DNA from: Leptospira biflexa serovar Patoc strain 'Patoc 1 (Paris)'
GTDB taxonomy: Bacteria > Spirochaetota > Leptospiria > Leptospirales > Leptospiraceae
Direction: 5' to 3'
Assembly: GCF_000017685.1 (NCBI RefSeq)
Contig: NC_010602.1
Location: 868,001 to 932,000, forward strand
DNA length: 64,000 bases
Part shown: in pieces, positions 33,113-42,461 of the stretch
How the letters are laid out: each line of letters opens with the position of its first letter
Numbering within the stretch: the stretch's first letter is position 1
The notes under the pieces: generated by a model
The model's database searches: none
What the model was told of the DNA's origin: nothing
The model's input: only the letters and a program-made list of their open reading frames with translations
Position numbers and translations under genes: made by a program

Positions 33113-35113
33113 ATGAGCCAAGAAACTGTCCTGTACCAAGAGTTAGAGAAACTCGATCTCAACGAGATCAAAAAAATCGCCAATCTTTGGAACATCCAAA
33201 AGATCCCGGGAAAGGACAAAAAATCGACCATTTTGGGTCTCATGGAAACCTTCCAAAACGAATTTTACCTAAAAGGTGTTTTGGAAAAGTTCACACCCCT
33301 CCAAGTGAATATCCTCACCTCCATTTTGAAAAACAAAGGGGTCATGACTCTCGGCGAAATTTCGAGAAAGGTCAATATCCCTCCAATCAACGTCGAGATG
33401 GAGTTAAACGTACTTCGCAAATACTACCTTTTGTACCAAAGGAAAAACCGCGAACGTCTTACAAACAATTTAGACAAATACCATACTTATGATGAATACC
33501 AAAAACTCATCAAAGTAGAAACCAATCCTAAGGGTGAAAAGTTTAAGTATTCCATTGAGAAGTCCCTACATAAGGCAACACTCGGCGAAATTCCAGACGA
33601 ATGGAAGGAAGCTGTGGGTGTCAAAAAAGGGGAACACATTGATACCTTTTTAAAACATGCCCTCAGTGCTGAGTTTTTACAAAAACTCATCGATGAACTT
33701 TCAGACTTTGACAAAGATGTTCTGCACCAAATTTACATCCATGGTGGTGTGATTGAAGCCGATACGATTCGTAATTATATCACGGTGAACCGTGGGAAGT
33801 TTGAACAAACAATCCCTCACCTAACGGCTCTTCACTTGGTTCGAGACTTGTATTATGTGGAAGACAAATTCATTCGTGTCATTGTCATTCCAAAAGAAAT
33901 TTTAGACCATTTACAGTTCTCACCAATTTTACCTCCTGTCAAAAAAGGAACTCGTGTTCGCCAGGAAAAAATTTCGGCAAACGGTCTCGATTTTTTCTTA
34001 AACGTTAAAAAACTCATCTCTTACATTTCAAGAAAAGGTTTAAATTTAGCCAAATCTGGAAAAATCAAACAAGCAGACCATAAAAGAACGGAAACAGAAC
34101 TTTTATCTCCTGATATTGAAATTTTCCCAGAAAAAAGCCAAGTGTATCAAATTGAGCTCATTCTTCCCATCTTAAAACTGTTAGGTTATGTAGATATCAA
34201 GGGTGAGAATGTCATTTTAGTCCAAGAAACCGATGAGTTTCTGAAAAAAGATATTTTTGAAATCATGAAACTTGTCATTCACGAAGTGAATGAAGCAAGA
34301 ACACGTAGGTTAAACCCGGCAGAAGTTTTCACTGCTACAGAAGTTCCTTTTTATGAAAAAGGGATTTTGGACAAAACTGTAAAACTCATCATGGCACATG
34401 GAAAAATCAATACTTCTGTGATTTTTTCCCATATCATCCGTGACCATTTGGTTTTTGCACCAACGTTCCAAATCAAAACCTATGAAGAAGACTTAGCAGA
34501 TCTTAGAAAAGAAATCATCTCTGCCATTTTTTACTTACAACTCTTTGGTCTCATTGAAGTGGAATACCCACAACGGAATTTGAGTTTATCAGAACTCGGA
34601 CTCCATTATTTCAATCATGAACCACTCGTGACAGTTACGGAAAAGGGTGGGATTACCATCAACCCAGACTTTTCCATCATTGCTTTCCCGGATCGTGTTT
34701 CCTTACATGGCATCCATTTGCTGAAAGCTTTTTGTGAACTGAAAGATTATGACCGAGTGTATACGTTTTTACTCACAAAGGATAGTTTCCAATTGGGAAT
34801 TTTACTTGGGTATGACAAAGAGACATTCATCCATTTCTTAAGAGAATCATCCAAAGCGGAACTGGCACAAAACTTACTCTTCTTACTCGATGATTGGGGA
34901 AACAATTTACCAATTGTCACCATCACAGAAGATTCCGTTTTACTAAGAACCAAAGATTCTCAAGTGATGGAACTACTCCTTGGTCAAATCAAAGGCAAAA
35001 AATTTGTTTTGGAAGAAGTGAGCCCAACAGGGATCATCATCGAAAAATCAAAGGTGATGGAAGTGATCGCCATTGCTGAAAAACTGAATATGATCATCCG
35101 ACTGAACCGCTAA
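33113..35113 (+). CDS. Helicase-associated-domain protein without helicase motor
   Basis: A 666-residue cytoplasmic protein. The N-terminus (about 15-50, [34 protein letters not shown]) is SAP-like, followed by winged-helix-like segments ([35 protein letters not shown]). Residues about 520-620 ([17 protein letters not shown]...) match the XPB/Ssl2-associated domain (Helicase_C_3 type). No Walker A, DEAD/DEAH or other helicase motif is present. It may bind DNA or serve as a helicase partner encoded elsewhere; this is inference. A terminator follows. Confidence 0.65.
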   Translation: MSQETVLYQELEKLDLNEIKKIANLWNIQKIPGKDKKSTILGLMETFQNEFYLKGVLEKFTPLQVNILTSILKNKGVMTLGEISRKVNIPPINVEMELNVLRKYYLLYQRKNRERLTNNLDKYHTYDEYQKLIKVETNPKGEKFKYSIEKSLHKATLGEIPDEWKEAVGVKKGEHIDTFLKHALSAEFLQKLIDELSDFDKDVLHQIYIHGGVIEADTIRNYITVNRGKFEQTIPHLTALHLVRDLYYVEDKFIRVIVIPKEILDHLQFSPILPPVKKGTRVRQEKISANGLDFFLNVKKLISYISRKGLNLAKSGKIKQADHKRTETELLSPDIEIFPEKSQVYQIELILPILKLLGYVDIKGENVILVQETDEFLKKDIFEIMKLVIHEVNEARTRRLNPAEVFTATEVPFYEKGILDKTVKLIMAHGKINTSVIFSHIIRDHLVFAPTFQIKTYEEDLADLRKEIISAIFYLQLFGLIEVEYPQRNLSLSELGLHYFNHEPLVTVTEKGGITINPDFSIIAFPDRVSLHGIHLLKAFCELKDYDRVYTFLLTKDSFQLGILLGYDKETFIHFLRESSKAELAQNLLFLLDDWGNNLPIVTITEDSVLLRTKDSQVMELLLGQIKGKKFVLEEVSPTGIIIEKSKVMEVIAIAEKLNMIIRLNR

Positions 35114-35172
35114 CCAAACAGAAGTTTGTTTCTTTAGAATCATTCGAAACAGCTGGAGCCTCAGAAATAAAA

Positions 35173-35200
35173 AAAGACCAACGATTGTTGGTCTTTTTTT
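35173..35200. terminator. Bidirectional terminator
   Basis: AAAGACCAAC (35173-35182), a GATT loop and GTTGGTCTTT (35187-35196) form a perfect 10-bp stem flanked by A- and T-runs. It can stop both the helicase-associated gene and the convergent minus-strand operon. Confidence 0.85.
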
Positions 35201-35245
35201 TTGATTCAAATGTTCACTGTTATGAACAAGTTGAAACGACTTGGA

Positions 35246-35542
35246 TTACTTTTTTTCGCCAGCAGTGAGTTCAGGATCAGTGACTTTGATTTTACTCTTA
35301 AAATCCCATTTGCGAAAGGGAGAGACAGCATCCAATCTTTCTTGGGTGACAAAGAAGAGTCGCTCGCCGTATTTCACAAGTCCACCTTTGTAGTAGGCAT
35401 ACTTGGTTTTGTGGTCAACCATTCCCACTTCCACAACCTTATTCCAATCTTCGCAAGTCTTTAGTGATGGTACCTTTCTCAGATACAACTCCTTAATCGA
35501 GTTTTCTTTGACTGCATCGCGAAGTATTTTTTCCCATTCCAT
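35246..35542 (-). CDS. Hypothetical 98-residue protein
   Basis: A small, charged, soluble protein with no known motif (MEWEKILRDAVKENSIKELYLRKVP...). A predicted helix of about 25 residues is followed by beta-rich sequence (HKTKYAYYKGGLVKYGERLFFVTQERL). It begins 25 bases after the lnt stop and probably forms the end of the lif-lnt operon. Function unknown. Confidence 0.6.
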   Translation of the reverse strand: MEWEKILRDAVKENSIKELYLRKVPSLKTCEDWNKVVEVGMVDHKTKYAYYKGGLVKYGERLFFVTQERLDAVSPFRKWDFKSKIKVTDPELTAGEKK

Positions 35543-35567
35543 ATTCGAATAGCCTTTCTATCCTATG

Positions 35568-37190
35568 CTAAATTTCAATTTCATTTTTCTTTTTATGAGA
35601 GTCGAAAGCCTTTGGACTCATGAAAAATACAAAAAATAAGCTCAAAACAGCCAATAATCTCCAAGGATATGGTCCAAACTTTAAATAAGGGGTTTCTCGC
35701 TCTTTGGCAACAGTGAGGACATCCAAATATCCGATGGCTTTTTGAAAGATAGGAAGTTCCCCCATCATCTCCCGCCCCCATGGATCATAAGCCGTGGTCA
35801 TCCCTGAAACGGCAGCTCGGATGTAAGGTCTCCCTGTTTCAATGGCTCGTAACCTTCCAGCTCCTGCATGTTGTTTGGTTTCCGTATGGCTTTCAAACCA
35901 TGAGTCGTTTGTAAGATTGATGAGAAGCTCTGATGGGGAATGGAGTACCATCTCTCGGACAAAGTCTGGGTACAAAACTTCATAACAGATAAGAGGAGTG
36001 AACTCTATGGATTCTCCGGATTTGGTTTGGATCGATTGGGAATCAAATTTTAGATTTGGGTTATGATGGCTTACCTCTTGGAAAAGAGTCCTTAAAAAAG
36101 GAAATACAGTTTCAAAGGGAAGATACTCACCAAAAGGCAAAAGAATATGTTTGTATCGCCTTTCTGTTTTTAATGTAACAGGCGATAACTGGCTAAACGA
36201 ATTTCTGGAACCATCATCCCAAACAAGTTCGTTAAAAAGTAAGGGTGCATTCGAAAGAGAAACCAATTTTTCTGTGATATCCACAAAACTTTTACTATAA
36301 GTGGAACTCGGATGAGACGAAGGCAAAGTTCCTAAAAATGGAATCGATGATTCAGGTAAGAGGATGGCATCGATTGGTTTAGGGGCATTTCGTATGGCTT
36401 CTTCCCCTAGATTGTAAACTTCTTGGATGGTTTTTGTCATAAACACAAAATCTTCTCGGATTTCATTTTTCGCATATGGTGTGTTTGGCTGTAGCAAAAC
36501 AAGGTGGATGTTCTTTTCTTGTGGGATCGATTCTGCTAAAAAGTATAAGTTCGTACAAAAAATAAAAAAGATGGGAACCAGGTATGGAAAGGACCTTTTC
36601 CATTCGTATTCTTTTTTGATTACCATTAAATACATTAAGGCCACAGAAATGACAGAGACAAAGCCCAACACTTCGGTCCCAAGTCGTGCGATTTGGCGCC
36701 AAAGGAGTTGGTTCCGAAAGAGATCACCCCAATAGACAGGAAATACCATCGGACAAATCGCATCCGATAATAGGAAAAGAGATGGGAAACAAAATAGAAA
36801 AAATTTTGTATCAGAGACAAATCGGTATTTGGTGACGAGATGAGATCCAATGAATACGATTCCAATTTTATAAAATGATAAAAATCCATAGATCAAAAAG
36901 AGTAATGCCGAAAAAAAGTATCCATGACCCGTGATGTTTGCGATGGCTTTTCCCATCCAATAAAAGGATGTGCAAGTCACTAAAAAGGAAAATAGAACTG
37001 TATAAAGGAGAGCACTCCTTAGTTGTCCTTCGTTTCTGATTTCTTTTGTAATGAGTAAAAGGAAAAATAAACAGAAAAACCCAGCGGTGGCAAAACCGAA
37101 GGGTTCGAGGGACAATGCAAAACAAATTGCAGAAAGAATTAGATATACATACGGTGAATCAATTCCCGGAATTTTTAAGTGTTTTTTCAT
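35568..37190 (-). CDS. lnt: Apolipoprotein N-acyltransferase
   Basis: A 540-residue inner-membrane enzyme that adds the third acyl chain to lipoproteins. An N-terminal set of six or more helices (1-225) is followed by a periplasmic nitrilase domain (about 228-490) and a final helix. The triad is readable: Glu280 in LPESSIPF, Lys347 in RYKHILLPFGEYLP and Cys402 in LICYEVLYPDF; the RLRAIETGRP segment is also typical. Its start overlaps the lipase foldase gene by about 32 bases. Confidence 0.93.
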   Translation of the reverse strand: MKKHLKIPGIDSPYVYLILSAICFALSLEPFGFATAGFFCLFFLLLITKEIRNEGQLRSALLYTVLFSFLVTCTSFYWMGKAIANITGHGYFFSALLFLIYGFLSFYKIGIVFIGSHLVTKYRFVSDTKFFLFCFPSLFLLSDAICPMVFPVYWGDLFRNQLLWRQIARLGTEVLGFVSVISVALMYLMVIKKEYEWKRSFPYLVPIFFIFCTNLYFLAESIPQEKNIHLVLLQPNTPYAKNEIREDFVFMTKTIQEVYNLGEEAIRNAPKPIDAILLPESSIPFLGTLPSSHPSSTYSKSFVDITEKLVSLSNAPLLFNELVWDDGSRNSFSQLSPVTLKTERRYKHILLPFGEYLPFETVFPFLRTLFQEVSHHNPNLKFDSQSIQTKSGESIEFTPLICYEVLYPDFVREMVLHSPSELLINLTNDSWFESHTETKQHAGAGRLRAIETGRPYIRAAVSGMTTAYDPWGREMMGELPIFQKAIGYLDVLTVAKERETPYLKFGPYPWRLLAVLSLFFVFFMSPKAFDSHKKKNEIEI

Positions 37191-38208
37191 ATTCCAATCG
37201 TCGAGTGTATTCTTCCGCCAGTTCCTTACTTCCTAAAGTTTTAATTCGTAATTCCATTAATTTTTTTTCTTTTTCCGATTCGGAAAGATTTGGGTTATTT
37301 TTCAGTAAGTTCTTTTCTTCCACCTCAAGCTTTGAGATTGTTTCTTCTTCTTCTTTGATTTCTCTCAAAACTTTTTCCATACGTTCATTGCCATCTTTAC
37401 CAAAATAACGAATCCGAACTTCTCTTTCTTTGGAATCACGTTCTGTACCCGATAGTTTGGATAGTTCCGCTTGGCGAAGGTCCATCTCTGTCTCAAATTT
37501 ATCATACTGTGGTTCCCGGCTGGCAACAGCATTGTAATAGGGACCAAAGGATTTTTTGCGATAATCTTCATACAATCGAATCCGTTCTTCTGCCTTTAGA
37601 TGTTTGGTTTCATCCAAAAAATTCTTTCGGTTGAAACTGAAATCCGCAGTGGCTTCTTCTAATCCAAAGATGAGTTCTGCATCTTCCTTTGAAAAATATT
37701 TCCTTCGGAGTTGTTTGATTTGTTCATACCTTTCTGCGTTGGTATAAGACTTAGAACTTGGGTCCAGTTGCACCATGGCTTCTTCATATTTTAAATAATT
37801 GGTAAGTAGGTTCAAAAGTTTTTTAGCATCCTCACCGGAATACTGATTTTGAATAAAGGCTTTGATGTATTCATGGCATTGTTCCCTTGTACTTCCTTCG
37901 GGACATTGCCTACGTAAATTCCAAAGTTCAGAAATTAAATTGAGTTCACCTGACTTTGCTTTGGCGAGGATATCATCAAAACGTAAAAATTGTCCGTCAG
38001 GTGAAAAAATGGATTTTGCAGATTCTAAATAAAAAGGATCGACCGAAAACCCATCACTTTGTGTTCGAAAAAACGATTCTGCTTTGTCATTGGGATTTTC
38101 TTCTTCGGCGGAACCGAATTCATTGGATTTTGTGAATTGATAGATCACAAATAAAAAAATTAAGGCGATGAGACCGATACTGAATGGGCGAAAATATTTT
38201 GCATTCAT
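37159..38208 (-). CDS. Lipase-specific foldase (lipase chaperone)
   Basis: A 349-residue membrane-anchored steric chaperone of the Lif family. An N-terminal helix (IGLIALIFLFVIYQF) anchors it in the inner membrane; the signature RxxFD is seen as LRFDDIL (Arg76-Asp78), followed by extended helical repeats (YEQIKQLRRKYFSKEDAELIFGLEEATADFSFNRKNFL) typical of the extended helical domain that wraps the lipase. The cognate lipase gene lies immediately upstream in the same direction. Its C-terminal codons overlap lnt. Confidence 0.82.
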   Translation of the reverse strand: MNAKYFRPFSIGLIALIFLFVIYQFTKSNEFGSAEEENPNDKAESFFRTQSDGFSVDPFYLESAKSIFSPDGQFLRFDDILAKAKSGELNLISELWNLRRQCPEGSTREQCHEYIKAFIQNQYSGEDAKKLLNLLTNYLKYEEAMVQLDPSSKSYTNAERYEQIKQLRRKYFSKEDAELIFGLEEATADFSFNRKNFLDETKHLKAEERIRLYEDYRKKSFGPYYNAVASREPQYDKFETEMDLRQAELSKLSGTERDSKEREVRIRYFGKDGNERMEKVLREIKEEEETISKLEVEEKNLLKNNPNLSESEKEKKLMELRIKTLGSKELAEEYTRRLEYEKTLKNSGN

Positions 38209-38254
38209 GGAGATTGTAGTGTAGTGAACGATGAAAAATTATTTCTGGATACAA

Positions 38255-38282
38255 AAAAACCCAAGCAATTGCTTGGGTTTTC
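38255..38282. terminator. Palindromic terminator between lipase and foldase genes
   Basis: AAACCCAAGCAA and TTGCTTGGGTTT (38257-38280) form a perfect 24-bp palindrome. On the minus strand it is followed by a T-run (the A-run at 38253-38258). It sits in the middle of the lipase-foldase gene pair and could lower foldase expression relative to lipase. Confidence 0.75.
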
Positions 38283-38303
38283 TAAAAAAACTTCAGAATT
38301 GGA

Positions 38304-39233
38304 TTATTGGTTCGCTTTCATGTTGGAAGCCATCTTCATATAAAATCCTTCCACATCATACCAGAAACTTCCAGAACGAAGTGTGTTCGATACTTGTAAG
38401 TGGTCCACACCCGTAGTTAAAATTCCATACGATGGGCCACCTTTCCAAGTTCCCCATTTTTGGGAAGAAAGCGGAACGAGACCATCATTGGTAGCACCTT
38501 GCCCTTGGAACAGTCCACCAGCCGCACAAGCAGGGTGTAAAATTCCCATAAGAGGGTGTTGGATCAAATCAGGAAGAGTGATGTAAGATCCATACGAGTA
38601 ATACTTCACTCCGGAACGGTTAGGAGTGTATGCATTGAAGGAAGATAAACCTTCTTTCGTGAGCGAAGAAAGGGCAGCAAGTGCATTTTGTTGGTTGGTT
38701 CCACCATACACGATCTTTACAAGTGTTTCCACAATGCTTGCCACAAATGGTTGGATCCATCCGGGAAGGACCGTTTTGATGATGTCAGCAATCGGAGATC
38801 CGTAGTGAGGAGTGTTGAGTGTTGTGAGGGTTGCCACTCGGGTGGAGAGACCAAGGTTAGAGACCATATATCGGCTATCGAGTCCGCCTTGCGAGTGACC
38901 AAGGATATGGAATTTTCCAGAGTAGTTTGTTGCAGCCGCATACGTTAAGACGGCTGCTTTTAATTCCTGAGCGCGGACTTCATTGGAGTTGGCGGCAGTT
39001 TTTGCAGGTGCATAGACAGTTGCTCCTTGGCTTCTTAGGTAGTCGTCAGTGCCACCCCAATAATTGACAATGCTAATGATTCCGCCAGAATTTTCACCCC
39101 ATCCAAATAAGCCGTGGGATAAAATGATCGGGTAGGTTCCCGCAAGTGGTTTAGAAGAAGAGCCAGAACTCGCAAGTATGGGGGACGCCATCATGGCAGT
39201 CACAAATAAGGCCAAAAAACTTTTTCGAATCAT
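38304..39233 (-). CDS. Secreted triacylglycerol lipase (Pseudomonas-type, foldase-dependent)
   Basis: A 309-residue lipase with signal peptide MIRKSFLALFVTAMMASPILA. It reads as a family I true lipase: YPIILSHGLFGWG (oxyanion hole), Ser114 in the LGHSQGG nucleophile elbow, Asp in TNDGLVP and His in VDHLQVS. It needs the adjacent foldase and probably type II secretion to leave the cell. ATG 39233 starts the signal peptide; the longer frame to 39275 is basic and unlikely. It is divergent from a TetR gene with a palindrome between them. Confidence 0.87.
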   Translation of the reverse strand: MIRKSFLALFVTAMMASPILASSGSSSKPLAGTYPIILSHGLFGWGENSGGIISIVNYWGGTDDYLRSQGATVYAPAKTAANSNEVRAQELKAAVLTYAAATNYSGKFHILGHSQGGLDSRYMVSNLGLSTRVATLTTLNTPHYGSPIADIIKTVLPGWIQPFVASIVETLVKIVYGGTNQQNALAALSSLTKEGLSSFNAYTPNRSGVKYYSYGSYITLPDLIQHPLMGILHPACAAGGLFQGQGATNDGLVPLSSQKWGTWKGGPSYGILTTGVDHLQVSNTLRSGSFWYDVEGFYMKMASNMKANQ

Positions 39234-39305
39234 ATATATTTCACCTCTGAATTTTCTAAGATAAAATTGTGTCAATTTGACTTATATGAGGCAAGGAAAT
39301 TTTTT

Positions 39306-39340
39306 TATGACAAATAAAAAAATGGCAAAAATATGTCATA
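39306..39340. promoter_or_regulatory. Spaced inverted repeat TATGACA...TGTCATA
   Basis: Perfect 7-bp arms at 39306-39312 and 39334-39340 separated by 21 bp, in the lipase/TetR intergenic region. The spacing of about two helical turns suits two protein-binding half-sites, but the A/T-rich context makes chance possible. Confidence 0.35.
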
Positions 39341-39341
39341 A

Positions 39342-39355
39342 TTGAACATGTTCAA
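39342..39355. promoter_or_regulatory. Palindromic operator candidate between lipase and TetR genes
   Basis: TTGAACATGTTCAA is a perfect 14-bp palindrome lying 56 bases before the TetR gene and 109 bases before the lipase start. TetR proteins commonly bind such sites between themselves and a divergent target, so this is a candidate site for control of the lipase. Confidence 0.55.
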
Positions 39356-39410
39356 ATTAATCATTAGAATGAAAACCCTTCCAATTTCTATGATGGAAAG
39401 AGATAAGTGA

Positions 39411-40112
39411 ATGCCTCAAACACTCAGAAGCCAAACCAATCCAAAGGGATTGAAACGAATTCCCAAACGGGAAGAAACCAAACAAAAGATTTACCGAACC
39501 GCATTGGTACTTTTCCAAAGGGATGGGTATGAAGTCACAACCATGCGCAGGATTGCAAAAGAAGCCAAGGTTTCTCTTGGGCTTACTTATTATCATTTTC
39601 AATCGAAAGAAGATTTAGTGTTAGAGTTTTATAAAGGTTCGCAAAAAGAATTGAAGAGACTTTGTGAATCGTATTTCAAAACCACAAAAGATTTTAAGAC
39701 ACGCTATAAATTTATCATCACAACCCAATTGGATCTTTTTTTTAGTCATAAAAAGTTTTTGCAAGTGCTTGCAAGACATGCTGGGGATCCAAATGATCCG
39801 TTATCTCCATTTAGTATAGAGAGCGAAGGTTTACGAGAAGAGGCAGTGGGCATCATCCGACAAGCAATGGCCACTTCGAATTCCAAACTACGCGAAGACT
39901 TAAGTAAAGTTTTACCGGATCTCTTATGGATGCAACAGATGGGAATTTTGTTTTATTGGTTAACGGATGCTTCAAAATCATTCCAAAATACAAAACTAAT
40001 GATCCATGATTCATTGGACCTAACCTTTAAACTCATCAAACTTTCCAATTTTCCCTTATTCAAAAACGTAATGGGTCCCATCTTTCGAATGGTGAGGTTA
40101 GTAAAAACATAA
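39411..40112 (+). CDS. TetR-family transcriptional regulator
   Basis: A 233-residue regulator. Residues about 20-70 form the TetR helix-turn-helix (REETKQKIYRTALVLFQRDGYEVTTMRRIAKEAKVSLGLTYYHFQSKEDLVLEFY). The C-terminal ligand domain is unassigned. It is divergent from the secreted lipase, with a palindrome in between, so it probably controls lipase expression, maybe in response to a fatty acyl compound (inference). Confidence 0.87.
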   Translation: MPQTLRSQTNPKGLKRIPKREETKQKIYRTALVLFQRDGYEVTTMRRIAKEAKVSLGLTYYHFQSKEDLVLEFYKGSQKELKRLCESYFKTTKDFKTRYKFIITTQLDLFFSHKKFLQVLARHAGDPNDPLSPFSIESEGLREEAVGIIRQAMATSNSKLREDLSKVLPDLLWMQQMGILFYWLTDASKSFQNTKLMIHDSLDLTFKLIKLSNFPLFKNVMGPIFRMVRLVKT

Positions 40113-40151
40113 TAAGACCTCAAATCCAAGAGAAAACTCTACTTGCCAAAA

Positions 40152-41828
40152 ATGAAAACTTGGTTATTGTTTTGCCCTATGCGTTTGGATCTGAAAACTT
40201 ATTTTCAATGTCTTGCTACCTTCCTTTTGATTTTGACTCTTTTTGTGACAGAAGTCCAATCAAAGGAAATAAAAGTTCTAACAACACCCATCACCGATGA
40301 GGTTGGAATCTTCAGTGCCGATCAAATCACAAACTTACAATCCATAATAACAAACATAGAACAGAAAACAGGTGCACAAGTATTTCTGTACATCATTCCA
40401 AGTTTGGAAGGGGAAAACTTAGAATCCTACTCCTTACAAGTCGCTGAAACCTCAAAGATTGGCCAGAAAGGAAAAGACAATGGAGTCCTCGTATTATTGT
40501 CGGTAGGAGACAGAAAGGTTCGGATTGAAGTGGGGTATGGGTTAGAAGAAACTCTAACGGACGTTTTGTGTAATCGGATCATCCGCAATATCATGATCCC
40601 TGAATTCAAAAAAGGAGACCTCCCGGGTGGGATTTTGCTCGGGTATACGGCCATTGAATCCATCCTACTTGGCGCGGCCGATACCAATCCCAATTTGCAA
40701 ACAGATTATCCAGACGGGATTGGATTTTCCTTCTCCCATGAGAATACTGTGAAAAACATTGGGATCGCCATTGGTGTCATCGTTGTGGCTGTGATTGGTT
40801 TTTTCCTTATGACCGACAGGAAACAATACAAACGAAACATTTGGTTAGAAGGTTTGTATGGCGGTGCCGTTTTTTTGGCTCTTTTGTATTTTTTACCCGA
40901 TGCCGTATTTTATTTTTTCTGTTTTGGGATCGTTGCTTTAAATTTGTATTTGTTATACGGACTTTGGGATTGGTATTCGTATCCACTTGCCATCCTTTCC
41001 CTTCTTTTTTGGATTCCTTTTTTGCAATTTAGTTTTCATACAGAATGGATTGTCCTCTTTTGGGTGATAGGGATCATCGGTTTGATTATGCTAGTCATTA
41101 AACTATCGTTAGATGAAAATTTACAGGAAGCTTTTAGATCCTTCGCCAAAAAATTTGGGTTAACTGCGAGTGAACTTTTTTTTCATGGAGTAGCCTTTCT
41201 CAGTCTATCATTTGCCGTGGTTTCCATAATCAATGGGGAAAAACTATTTTTCATCTTTTACTACCAGGGTTTACTTCTTTTTACCATTTATGGTTTTTCG
41301 ATTTCCGTGTTTATGAAACATGCCCGCTGGTATGGGATTGGGTTTTTGGTTTGGTTTACTCTTGTCGCTTGTATCTTTTTCTTTTGGCCCATCTCAGAAG
41401 AAACATCCATTCCCATGGATTACAATACTCTCTTCATTAGTTTTCAGTGGTTTTTCTGTTTGGTGTTAGGGTTTGTTTTGGCAAAAACCATCCAAGTGAA
41501 GACTTGGAAAACTAGGTCCCTGAAGTATGGATTGATCTCTCTTGTTTGGACCTTCGGATTTTCAATTGAGGGAATATTAGGTTATACGGATACTTCTGCC
41601 TTTTCCATTTCCACATTTGTTTTTTCGTATTTTGTCTTACTTTTACTGCATTTCTTTTATGTGATGTGGGAAGAAGGTGATAGCGGATCCTATTCGTCAT
41701 ACTCTTCGGGTTCTAGTTCCTCTTCTAGTTACAGAAGTTCTTCGAGTTCCTACAGTTCGAGCTCAAGTTCTAGTTCTGGTGGCGGCGGAGGAAGTTTTGG
41801 AGGAGGAGGTAGTTCTGGTAGTTGGTAA
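40152..41828 (+). CDS. TPM-domain (YgcG-like) membrane protein with Ser/Gly-rich tail
   Basis: A 558-residue protein. After an N-terminal hydrophobic segment comes an extracytoplasmic TPM domain (about 35-180; TDEVGIFSADQITNLQSIITNIEQKTGAQVFLYIIPSLEG, GVLVLLSVGDRKVRIEVGYGLE), then about ten membrane helices, and a C-terminal tail rich in Ser and Gly (about 515-558) that is common in this family. Starts at TTG 40143, ATG 40152 or ATG 40179 are possible; the last gives the cleanest signal peptide. The role is unclear; the family has been linked to envelope and membrane-protein maintenance. Confidence 0.72.
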   Translation: MKTWLLFCPMRLDLKTYFQCLATFLLILTLFVTEVQSKEIKVLTTPITDEVGIFSADQITNLQSIITNIEQKTGAQVFLYIIPSLEGENLESYSLQVAETSKIGQKGKDNGVLVLLSVGDRKVRIEVGYGLEETLTDVLCNRIIRNIMIPEFKKGDLPGGILLGYTAIESILLGAADTNPNLQTDYPDGIGFSFSHENTVKNIGIAIGVIVVAVIGFFLMTDRKQYKRNIWLEGLYGGAVFLALLYFLPDAVFYFFCFGIVALNLYLLYGLWDWYSYPLAILSLLFWIPFLQFSFHTEWIVLFWVIGIIGLIMLVIKLSLDENLQEAFRSFAKKFGLTASELFFHGVAFLSLSFAVVSIINGEKLFFIFYYQGLLLFTIYGFSISVFMKHARWYGIGFLVWFTLVACIFFFWPISEETSIPMDYNTLFISFQWFFCLVLGFVLAKTIQVKTWKTRSLKYGLISLVWTFGFSIEGILGYTDTSAFSISTFVFSYFVLLLLHFFYVMWEEGDSGSYSSYSSGSSSSSSYRSSSSSYSSSSSSSSGGGGGSFGGGGSSGSW

Positions 41829-41987
41829 GGATTCGACTTAATGTTTCCGCATGTTTTTGTCCGTTGACGCGTATTTTTTTCGTGTTAAGTCCCTTTCGGC
41901 ATTGCCAACGGAAGGATATTTTGTTTCGTTCGTGATCCATTGGCTTCGGGAAGAGGCAATGGGCAATGGATATAAATTCTGTTTGTT
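41829..41987. other. Intergenic stretch between convergent genes
   Basis: No gene, tRNA or clear terminator. CATTGCC (about 41901) and GGCAATG (about 41956) could pair across 50 bases, possibly as a weak long-range stem. Confidence 0.25.
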
Positions 41988-42461
41988 TTAAGTTCCATTC
42001 ACTCGTTTGCGATAACGGATGTAAAACGGTTCAAAACTAGACTTGTTCCAAAACTGTATGGCTTCTTCGTTTTTTAAGATAGCACGTAGTTCAATGGCGG
42101 GAATTTTTTTCTCGAAACACCAAAGGTCCACGTCCTTTAAAAGTTCTGACATATAACCTTTTTTCTTTTTACCAAGTTTGGTTACAGCAAGGTCAATGAA
42201 GAGACTCCTTTCTTCTTCCAAGTGAGGTTTTTCTTCGACCCTACCAATCAGAAGGGATACAAGTTCCTCTTCCACAAAATAGCCACGCATGTATACTTTT
42301 CCCGTGCCAATCAGCTTGAAGTAAATATCTGTAAACTTGGTTGCGGCCCGTGGGCGAATCCGAAACAAACCATCTAACTCAAGTTCGTTTACCTTTCGGA
42401 AAAACTGATTCACGAGTTCGATGGTTTGGTTTCTGTCAGATTCTAGTAGATCGCGGACCAA
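41988..42461 (-). CDS. GNAT-family acetyltransferase
   Basis: A 157-residue protein with the GNAT layout: a central strand (LFIDLAVTKLGKKKKGYMSELLKDVDLWC) in the acetyl-CoA-binding region and the C-terminal IELRAILKNEEAIQFWNKSSFEPFYIRYRK, where a residue N-E-x-A-x-x-F-W segment is characteristic. The glycine-rich CoA loop is lysine-rich here. It starts at TTG 42461, directly after the glyQS stop codon, so it is co-translated with the glycyl-tRNA synthetase. Substrate unknown. Confidence 0.7.
   Translation of the reverse strand: MVRDLLESDRNQTIELVNQFFRKVNELELDGLFRIRPRAATKFTDIYFKLIGTGKVYMRGYFVEEELVSLLIGRVEEKPHLEEERSLFIDLAVTKLGKKKKGYMSELLKDVDLWCFEKKIPAIELRAILKNEEAIQFWNKSSFEPFYIRYRKRVNGT

Noticed and set aside
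41680..41828. Ser/Gly-rich low-complexity end of the TPM protein as a possible repeat or phase-variable tract
   Set aside because: Ser/Gly-rich tails are common in YgcG-like proteins, and the codons vary without a uniform repeat unit.
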